Source of the DNA: Heloderma charlesbogerti
Lineage: Eukaryota; Chordata; Lepidosauria; Squamata; Helodermatidae
NCBI GenBank assembly: GCA_026122225.1
Contig: JANEZZ010001862.1
Coordinates: 620,001 to 684,000, forward strand
Direction: 5' to 3'
DNA length: 64,000 nucleotides
A program made the position numbers and the translations under genes. This document shows positions 56,153 to 64,000 of the stretch, in pieces. The first letter of the stretch is position 1. Each line of letters opens with the position of its first letter. The notes beneath the pieces are model-generated. The model ran no database searches and was not told where the DNA came from. It saw nothing but the letters and a program-made list of their open reading frames with translations.

Positions 56153-56537
56153 CTAAATTAAAAAGATGAAAAAGACTAAGTCATCACAGTAACAAATCTG
56201 TTACAATATATAGCTCCAGGCACCATTTTATGCTGAGGTAAGTTGCCATTTTATTAGTAACCAAAGAATACACACTGTTCCTGGGTAACCTCATCACATC
56301 CCACTGCTTTCAGTACTGCCTATATGTTGATGACACACTGGTACTTCACTCTACTTCTTTGCCCCAGAACTTTCCACCTCTCTGTAGTCCCACATCTTCA
56401 AGTGTCTCTCTGTTATTTCTGCCCAGATACTCAATTTGTCATCAAAAGCTCAGTACATTCAAGACTGAACTTCTCATCTTTCCTCCCAGTCCTTCCTCTC
56501 CTTGTTCACTTCCCTTATCCACTGACATAATCTATTA

Positions 56538-56665
56538 CAGGGAAAGTGGATCTCCAGATGTTTTGGACTTCATCACCCTGCATTCCTGACCATTGGACAT
56601 GCTGGCAGGGATTTGTGAGAGTTGAAGTCCAGAACATCTGGAAATCTACCTTCGGTTCACTCCTG
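56538..56665. mobile_element. hAT-like palindromic MITE inserted in the L2 copy
   Basis: CAGGGAAAGTGGATCTCCAG to the complementary AACATCTGGAAATCTACC and ACTCCTG. Arms are GATGTTTTGGACTTCATCAC and GAGTTGAAGTCCAGAACATC. Flanks ATCTATTA and ATCCATCT are a partial match. Confidence 0.75.
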
Positions 56666-57257
56666 ATCCATCTGTTTGTTATTTATATTTAGATGAATGA
56701 TTGCCAAATGTCATTTCTTTAGATGTTTGAGTAATTTATCTTATGTTTTTCCTCCTTATACTGTAATATAAACCTTTTAAGAGGTGTCTTCAGGTGAGTT
56801 AGAGATACCAATATTAGATCATTCGTGTATGTATATGTAGATAGATAGACAGACAGATATTCATAAAGCTCTGTTGGTATCATATCCTTCTCAGATGGGT
56901 TTTTTTGATGTTAGCCTAGCAATTAGGGTTTCAATTTCTTGTGGTGATACTGTGTGCCATTTTAGTAGGGCTTTAAGTTTTTTTAAAAACATATGGCTTG
57001 TAGAGCTAGGGCCTCCTGTTCAATATCTACTCTGCAAATCTCAGAGAAGTATGCTACCTGAGGTTCCGCAAATATTCATGCTTGTACCAAAATTCTTACC
57101 ACCTCCATGCCATAGGATACTAACTTCCAAAATGTGTCCTCTTTCTATTCTTTTACTGAAAAACCTAAATTTCCCCGACGTGTCCTTTTCTGTTCTTTAT
57201 TAGCTTGTATAAAATGGCTGAAATTTAATCAGGTCCTGAAGGGCTCCTATTATTAAT

Positions 57258-58665
57258 TGTTAGAATCATAGAATAGTAGTAGAAGGGGCCTACAAGGCCA
57301 TCGAGTCCAACCCCCTGCTCAGTGCAGGAATCCAAGTCAGAGCATGCCTGACAGATGGCTGTCCAGCCTCGTCTTGAACGCCTCCAGTGTGGGAGAGCCC
57401 ACCACCTCTCTAGGTAATTGGTTCCATTGTCGTACTGCTCTAACAGTCAGGAAGTTTTTCCTGATGTTCAGCTGGAATCTGGCTTCCTGTAACTTGAGCC
57501 CATGATTCCGTGTCCTGCACTCTGGGATGATCAAGAAGAGATCCTGGCCTTCCTCTCTGTGACAACCTTTCAAGTACTTGAAAAGCGCTATCCTATCTCC
57601 CCTCAGCCTTCTCTTCTCAAGGCTAAACATGCCCAGTTCTTTCAGTCTCTCCTCATAGGGCTTTGTTTCCAGTCCCCTGATCATCTTTGTTGCCCTCCTC
57701 TGAACCCTCTCCAGTTTGTCTGCATCCTTCTTCAAGTGTGGTGCCCAGAACTGGACACAGTACTCCACATGAGGCCTAACCAGTGCTGAGTAGAGAGGAG
57801 CTAGTACTTCCCAGGATTTGGAAGCTATGCTTCTATTAATGCAGCCCAAAAGAGCATTTGCCTTTTTTGCAGCCACATCACATTGTTGGCTCATATTCAG
57901 CTTGTGATCGACAACAATTCCAAGATCCTTCTCGCTTGTAGTGTTGTTAAGCCACGTATCCCCCATCTTGTAATTGTGAATTTGGTTTCTTTTTCCTAGG
58001 TGCAGAACTTGGCATTTAACCCTATTAAATGTCATTCTGTTGTTTTCTGCCCAGCGCTCCAGTCTATCCAGATCACTTTGAATTTTGTTTCTGTCTTCCC
58101 AAGTATTAGCTATCCTGCCCAATTTTGTGTCATCTGCAAATTTGATCAGCATTCCCTGCACCTCCTCCTCCAAGTCATTAATCAAAATGTTGAAGAGCAC
58201 TGGGCCCAGGACTGAGCCCTGCGGTACCCCACTCATTACCTCTCCCCAGTTTGAGAAGGTCCCATTGATAAGCGCTCTTTGAGTCCGATTCTGTAGCCAA
58301 CTGTGGATCCACCGGAACATTGTTTCATCTAGCCCACTTTGAGCTAGTTTGCTCATCAGGATATCATGGGGCACTTTGTCGAAAGCTTTGCTGAAGTCGA
58401 GGTATATTATGTCTACAGCATTCCCATGGTCCACAAGGGAGGTGACTTGATCAAAAAATGAGATCAGATTCGTCTGGCAGGACTTGTTCTTGACAAATCC
58501 ATGTTGGCTTCGAGTAATCACTGCATTGTTTTCAAGGTGTTGTGAGTATCTCATATATTTAGATATTTTTTTCTTAGCTATCCTACATTCTAAATCAAAC
58601 AACCCATAGGTCTGGTTTCCTGAGGCCTTAGTTGACCATGTCTTAGCCACTGAAAGTTTCAGTTT
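57258..58665 (-). mobile_element. CR1 LINE with a 437-codon open frame, 5'-truncated
   Basis: The frame 58650-57337 (minus) encodes the reverse transcriptase from just before motif A to the C-terminal end. It includes YLDFSKAFD (residues 83-91), GVPQGSVLGP (141-150) and the catalytic FADD (171-174). Then come YSALVRPHVEYCVQFWAPHL, RVQRRATKMIRGLE and the ending TLEAFKTRLDSHLSGML. A short 3'UTR ends TCTATGATTCTAA, the CR1 terminal repeat. The endonuclease and N-terminal RT are missing, so it cannot move, but the lack of stops over 1.3 kb marks it as one of the youngest transposons here. The Met at 58650 is incidental; the true ORF2 start is upstream of the truncation. Confidence 0.95.
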
Positions 58666-59395
58666 CAGGTAAAATTTCTTGATATAAATGACTTACTAAG
58701 TTTGGCATTTTCCAAACATTAACACCATTCTAGTAAACACTAGAATGGTTCCAATAACTTTCTGTCTATGCTCTCACAACAATAGGTGTCCATTTAACTC
58801 TTCTCTCCTCCATTACAATCTCTTCAGTGTTGTTCACTGATATCACCACCCACCCTTTAGGATCAGGTACATAGCCATGACTTTCTCTTTGACACCTTTC
58901 GCTCTTCTTTGTCGCCATATTCACTCTGTCACTAAATCATGTTACTTCTCCCTTTACTGTCCCTTGGCAAAAATTCTTGTCCACGCTTGGTCATCTCTTG
59001 TCTTGACTACTGCAGTCCTCTCCTCTCTGGTCTTCCATTGTCTCAGCATTCTGCTAAAAATCATTCTCCTGTGTTGTTGCTCTGACAAGTGACATTCCTC
59101 TTTAAATCCCTACACTGGCTTGCTGTCTGATCCTGGATCCAACACAAGCTTCTAGTCCTTATCTTCATAACCCTCCATGCCCTTGCCACCTGCCCAACTC
59201 TAACTGTGACAATCACTCATCCAGCTCCACCACCCCTGACCTTCTGAAAGTCTCATGCTCCCTTATATCTTTGTAGCCCATTATGTCTCAAACTGCCTCC
59301 CAGAATGCCTCCATGAGACTACCTCTCATACTTCCTTTAAAACTCATCTTTTCCATTAAGTCTTTGAAACAACCTCCTGGTCCCAAACTCTACTG

Positions 59396-59531
59396 CAGGA
59401 ATGGGCAACTTGTGGCCTTCCAGATGTTTTAGCCTACAACACCCATCATCCCACGCCACTGGCTATGCTGGCTAAGGCAGATGGGAGTTGTAGGACAAAA
59501 CATCTGGAGGGCCACAAGATGCCCGCCCCTG
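59396..59531. mobile_element. hAT-like palindromic MITE with 8-bp duplication
   Basis: Starts CAGGAATGGGCAACTTGTGG and ends GGCCACAAGATGCCCGCCCC TG (written with a break). Arms are CAGATGTTTTAGCCTACAAC and GTTGTAGGACAAAACATCTG. Flanks CTCTACTG (59388-59395) and CTCTACTA (59532-59539) match 7/8. Confidence 0.9.
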
Positions 59532-59915
59532 CTCTACTATAGCTAAGCTAAAGTATGTCTAAAGGAAATAACTACAAATTCTTCTCTTGTTTACTTCTGG
59601 CTCCATTTCCTTCTCTTTTCTCTGATTTCTCCCTTGAATCTATTTTTAGAATGTAAGGCCCCTGGAGTAAGGACCTCTCCTCTCCTTTTTAAAGTGACAT
59701 GTATGATAGTCAGCATTATATGCATAAATGAATCAATAAAGAAAACATTTGAGTTCAACAAATTCATCTAAAACTCAAATCGAAAAAGGAAGATTGGCAT
59801 ATTGGTTCACTCTGCAAACAAGATCGTCATTTGAAATCCCCAAATCCAGGGGACAATTCGGAGGATGGGGGATCTCTTGGGCATCCTTATAGATTTTGTA
59901 CTTCTTTAAGCATAT

Positions 59916-60020
59916 ACCTGTTTTTATCTCATTTATCCTTACATCACCCTATGCTGTGGTTTATTTCAAAAATACTGTTTTTATCTCATTTATCCTTGCA
60001 TCACCCTATGATGTGGTTTA
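59916..60020. repeat. Tandem duplication, unit about 56 bp
   Basis: CTGTTTTTATCTCATTTATC is followed by CTTACATCACCCTATGCTGT in the first unit and CTTGCATCACCCTATGATGT in the second, about 56 bp apart. Confidence 0.88.
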
Positions 60021-60275
60021 AGTTCTGCAGTAGTGAATTGTCTCATATCCCATTGTTCTAATGGTACTGCAGGGTTCCATCGTCCTCAAAGAGTAATGAA
60101 GAGTAATTTTTTCCTTAGCTTGGTGCTATCAGGGTGGACATTCTTTAAATAGCAAGCTAAAGGCTCATCATAGGGAAAGGAACATGGTCCCATAGTGGAT
60201 GCCCTCTCTCTTTCCAAGTTAGAAGAAAACAGATAGGGAGCCTTTTCAGAATATATCACACCCCGAATTGTTATA

Positions 60276-60800
60276 GAGCATAGCTGGGGAAACTCTGGCC
60301 CACGGGCTGAATTTGGCCCGCCAGGCCACCCTATCTGACCTGCAAAGGCCTCCAAAGAAGATCTCCCTGATCCAAAGCCCCAACCTCTCAGAGAAGGGAA
60401 AGGAGAGGGAGAGCAGCTCCCCGACTGGGCTGTGACCTCGAGAAGCACTCCTCAGGGCCGCCGCTCACTCAGCTTTGCTCCTTACTCACCTTTGTCAATC
60501 AAGAAAGGTGAGGGGGGCAGTAAAGCCAGCAGCTCAGTGGGCTTTGCTCGCTCTGCACTTTCCCTGATCAGGAAAGACAAGGGGCTGGTTACACCAATTG
60601 TGTGTGTGTGTGTGGGGGGGTGCATTTTGTGTGTGCGTGAATGGGGTCTATATATATGTGGATGGGGTCCAGGCAAGCATGTCAGGGCCACATGCCATAA
60701 GTGGGGGTGGTCTCACACAGTGCTGGCATGCACCCCCCCCCCCGATGTCCTTCCCCAGAGGTAATTCTGCCCTTGGGCTGAAAAAACATCCCCACTGCTG
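60276..60800. mobile_element. Probable hAT-like non-autonomous element
   Basis: The left end CATAGCTGGGGAAACTCTGG, CCCACGGGCTGAATTTGGCC resembles the common hAT end. The right end GGGCTGAAAAAACATCCCCA, CTGCT is its rough complement. The inside has a GT microsatellite at 60599-60640. Confidence 0.6.
60595..60640. repeat. GT microsatellite
   Basis: TGTGTGTGTGTGTG, a G7 run, then TTTTGTGTGTGCGTG. Confidence 0.9.
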
Positions 60801-60885
60801 TGCTAAAGTTTTGCTAGCTACAATCCAATGCAAGCAGAAAGGGTAGCAATAGTCACTGGAGCAAAATGAGTGGTTGTGGTTTGGT

Positions 60886-60945
60886 TTTCTGTGTGTGTAT
60901 ATGTCTAAATATAGACACACACACACACACACAGTGTGTGTTTAA
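60886..60945. repeat. GT/AC microsatellite with inverted halves
   Basis: GTGTGTGTATATGTCTAAATATAGACAC followed by an ACAC run and AGTGTGTGTTTAAATATAGA (quoted in parts: GTGTGTGTATATG, ATAGACACACACAC, GTGTGTTTAAATATAG). Can form a hairpin. Confidence 0.8.
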
Positions 60946-61699
60946 ATATAGATTGGTTGGAATATGCACGCCATTTCTGGGAGGGGGGAGATAAGTCAAA
61001 TAATGTTTTAAATTTCTTTTGAATGGTGTGAGCTGGAGGAGAAGTGACTGGCAATATTCATTTCAGTACCTGTGACACTATCACAGCCACAAGACACACA
61101 ACAATAATTTCTTCAGAAACAGTAATTGCCAAAGGTGTGGTCAGGTAAGGATGTATTTTCCCAGCTACTCTGGATTTCTTCAGGAACTCAGTACTGCAGA
61201 GTAAAGATGATTTTCTGGGAATTTAAGACCTTCCTTTAGGATCACATTAAATGGGGTTCAACTGCACAGTCCCTGAGTAAAACACACACACGCACGCACA
61301 CTTTTATCTGAAAAGGCCCATAAATGATAGGCTATAATTGGAATGAGGGTGTCAGAACACAGCCCTCAGTGGCCTGCAGCGTCACAGAAAGTGTGGTGTC
61401 CTCTTTAGCAATGCTGACTCCATTATGATATCTACAATGCAGACTCAAGACAAACACCAGACTCAAGCAAGCTTCTTAACTTTCTTTCCCTTGGGCTAGA
61501 CGGAGAGATACCATATATCAGAAAGCGGTCTAAAACAGCTTAAAACTGAAGCCTACATTTGCATCGTGGAGGCTCGGCCAATTTTTAAAGCCTGAGGTAA
61601 AATCGAAAGCTCAAAACAAAATGAGGCTTCTGGGTTCTGTTTTTAGCAAGGCAAACCCCTCGGAAAGCTTACTCAGTTTGAGTAACGTGTTGTCGGGGT

Positions 61700-61740
61700 T
61701 GGAGGAAGGGTGTGTGTGTATATCTATATCTATATATGAA
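61700..61740. repeat. TG/TATC simple repeat
   Basis: TGTGTGTGTATATCTATATC followed by TATATATG. Confidence 0.85.
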
Positions 61741-63429
61741 ACAGTTTCTGTTCTAATACCAAGATATTAAACTATTTGTTTTCACTGAAAGGCTAGCTCG
61801 AGTCTTGTGACTTGTTATTTACTATTCTGGTAACCGTGGCTGCATCTGCAACTGATAGTGTTTCCTCAGAGAGAGATCAGATTCCACTGGCGGCCTGCCA
61901 GCAGGCATGTGACTGCAGCAAAGGGAACCCTCAATGCCAGACATATAAGTAATTGCACAGAACAACTACAGTGAGATTAACTGCCTTTCGGCTTGGCAAA
62001 TGGGGGGAAAGCCTGTCTTTCATTTCTCCCTGTGATATACAAACTACACATACATAGCCCCCGCTTTTAAGGCGCCACTATGTTGTAGCCAGCCATCATT
62101 CAAGGTCTGAAATAAGGCCCGCATTTCACAGAATCAACATCCTTGTTTAGGCTTTTTAACTTCCTTAATTCTTTATCTACATCAGCATCTTAATGGGGTC
62201 TAGGACATCTTACTTAAGAAGCTTCTTTTCTTGAGAAAGTTCCAGTAAAATGAAAATGGGCCGATGTTTAGAAATACGGGGGGCGGGGGGGAGAGACACT
62301 TGTGCAGCACCAAAAAAGAGGACAAAAGAGAACACAGATTTGAATAAAATGTACATGTGGTGATTCATAGGTGTAGATGCACATTGAAATAATTACAGTA
62401 TCTTAAAAAGAACTACAATATAGGGGGGAAGTCTGACCAGATGACCTGTGTGCCTGCTCAGTCAATTGGCCAGGTGCGAACTGTTATTGGGCAACTTCAG
62501 GATCCCATTCTCCCTTCTTATGGTTCTTTATCTTTAAACTAGATGGTTCTTTACCTTCAGACTAGATGGACTGGACAGCCCTTCAAATAGATGACTATTT
62601 GTCCTCATATGTAATGTGTGCTCATGTGTCCTCAAGCAGAACACATGAGCACCCTATCTATGGGGGTCTGAACTTTTTCTAAGGACTTTCCGACCCAGAT
62701 GTTGCCAATGGTAGAGAAAGCAAGTCTATCCCTGACAAAGCAGCATAATGGCATCAATATTAAAGAAAATACTACAGGGCATTTTTCACCTACAGAAATA
62801 GTAAAAACAACAACTCCACAACAGTCCATGTGGAGATGCTTGAAAGCAGGGACATAAGCTTTCCATGCTGCTCATTAACGACACACCAGACTATGTAAAT
62901 CTTAGTGGAATACAAATATTCACAATGCCATTGACTCATGCTTTGTGGAGAAAATCCTATCAGATATTTAGAGCACTGAAATGAGATCTTGGTTTTATAC
63001 TGCATCCCATTGCTTGACATCTCTCCATTACTTGGGAAATGGGAAGGGAGCTAAAACAGGGCTTTCATACTTGCAAACTGGTTTCCTCATGATAAAATCC
63101 AAATTCAGGATTACACTGTTCTTCAAGTTCAAATTTGATTGAAATATGTTGCTCATATTTTAAATTATTTAAAATAAAAGTAACACATTCACCCTCTGTT
63201 GCGGTACTGATCGCCACTTATTTGCTCCTGGGGAGTGATTAAGATCCACAAGTGGAATCGACCTGTTTCCACTGATAGGTTGGCATCACTGCATTTTGGC
63301 AACTGAGTACATGGATGTGTGGGGGATTACTGGATCAAACACCCACCTGACTCCCTCTCTCACTGATCTGTGGACTGTGGTTAATGCATTTATGGATGAG
63401 CAGACTCTGAATCCAGGTACACGACTAAG

Positions 63430-63600
63430 GGCGACATCCAATTGTGCGCATCTGCCATCCACCAACAGCATCCACCAGCACAGCAGAATCCCACCACAGT
63501 TCCCCTCCCCCCCTCTCCCCAAATCGGCTCTGGAGGGTTAGGGGGCTGCAGAGGGTAGGAAAGGCTGCGTACGTTCCATAGAGTCCTACTGAACCATAGT
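63430..63600. mobile_element. Possible GC-rich MITE, decayed
   Basis: GACATCCAATTGTGCGCATC and CCACCAACAGCATCCACCAG on the left, and CTGCAGAGGGTAGGAAAGGC on the right, with a C-rich CCCCTCCCCCCCTCTCCCC centre. Composition resembles 21359-21563, but clear inverted ends are not visible. Confidence 0.3.
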
Positions 63601-64000
63601 AACACTGTTTGACACTGATGTCAAAACGTTTTCCTTTTCATCGCTCTCATTTGCTTAGGATGATGGCTCCATGAACATGTGTGCTTCTTCAAGAGAGTGC
63701 AGGATTGCTTTGAAGAGAGTATTCGCTGACTAAAAGGAACTCTCCCATAGCCAATACAGGAATGAAAGACCCCTTTCCAATAAAAAACAGTAATTTTGAA
63801 ACTGGATAATCCAGAGATGATCCATTTGTTTAGTTAATAATCTAATTTGTTTTGTGTTTAGTGGAATTTAATTTTTATCCCATAGACTTCTCCCCATCTA
63901 TATCTGGGTTATTTTGGACGGGAGTAAGGACCTTCAAAATGCCAGGATGGGCAAGAGAGGCCTTTTTTCTTTTGACACTGCTCTGAAAAAAGTTGCTGAA

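Larger units (their letters stand above)
56270..59755 (+). mobile_element. L2-clade LINE split by later insertions
   Basis: Pieces in order on the plus strand. 56270-56530 carries QYCLYVDDTLVLHSTSLPQN-like palm-C sequence and LSTFKTELLIFPPSPSSPCS. 58790-59380 carries SVTKSCYFSLYCPLAKILVH and a decayed SLHWLxVxSxIQHKLLVLIF region. 59600-59755 is a 3'UTR with GAATGTAAGGCCCCTGGAGT and AAATGAATCAATAAAG. Between them lie a MITE (56538-56665), a CR1 (57258-58665) and a MITE (59396-59531). Order and orientation are those of a single L2 copy. Confidence 0.72.
56153..64000 (-). other. Upstream FNIP1 intron (continues beyond the window)
   Basis: No sequence matching the preceding FNIP1 coding exon (expected to end near the NRIVDALNEFR segment) could be found up to 64000, so this 7.8 kb is most simply one intron, at least in large part. 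Repeats inside it are listed separately. Unique-looking, unassigned stretches are 60990-62590 and 62640-63400. Confidence 0.6.

Noticed and set aside
57502..58282. Plus-strand open frames across the CR1 copy
   Set aside because: Antisense shadows of the CR1 reverse-transcriptase frame.
61021..61210. Possible upstream FNIP1 exon
   Set aside because: Translated on the minus strand it does not give the expected FNIP1 segment and has stops in every frame.

Overview
This is vertebrate nuclear DNA, most likely from a squamate reptile (lizard-type). Two lines of evidence support that. First, the window carries the 3' half of a typical vertebrate intron-containing gene. Second, the repeats are a sauropsid/squamate mix: CR1 and L2-clade LINEs, a BovB/RTE tail of the kind squamates share with ruminants, tRNA-derived SINEs with L2-like tails, Penelope-like fragments, and many small palindromic hAT-like and PIF/Harbinger-like MITEs. 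There is no prokaryotic organisation: no operons, ribosome binding sites or CRISPR.

The only host protein-coding gene I can support is FNIP1 (folliculin-interacting protein 1), on the minus strand at about 44.57-56.15 kb. Seven consecutive coding exons, including the 1,429-bp central exon, join in frame with AG/GT splice sites at every junction inside the window. They encode the C-terminal 768 residues and the stop codon. The first half of the gene lies beyond the right edge of the window; 56.15-64 kb looks like a repeat-rich upstream intron. FNIP1 partners folliculin and acts with AMPK, Hsp90 and the lysosomal mTORC1/TFE3 branch. The large exon holds the cysteine-rich FEM1B reductive-stress degron core and a serine-rich CK2-type cluster.

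Layout: 0-2.3 kb is mostly unique sequence with a decayed hAT transposase zinc-finger fragment and a perfect octamer palindrome. 2.5-39 kb is a gene desert made of old transposons: L2 at 2.5-3.2 and 30.1-31.8, a 358-bp MITE with a perfect 19-bp TIR at 7.6, a 1.6-kb non-autonomous element at 10.0-11.65, Harbinger-like MITEs at 13.9, 17.0, 18.6, 20.1 and 20.9, a nested MITE at 22.3, BovB at 23.8, CR1 at 25.8, 28.7 and 34.8, and Penelope-like fragments at 36.5. 39.2-44.57 kb is downstream of FNIP1 and includes its 3'UTR, whose distal end is uncertain. 44.57-56.15 kb is FNIP1. 56.2-59.8 kb is an intronic L2 copy broken up by a CR1 with a 437-codon open frame and by two MITEs. 59.8-64 kb is further intron with a hAT-like element and microsatellites.

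I found no convincing new biological system. The most interesting points are a possible zinc-ligand swap in the FNIP1 degron, hammerhead-ribozyme-like cores in the Penelope-like fragments, and several target-site duplications that date nested transposon insertions.
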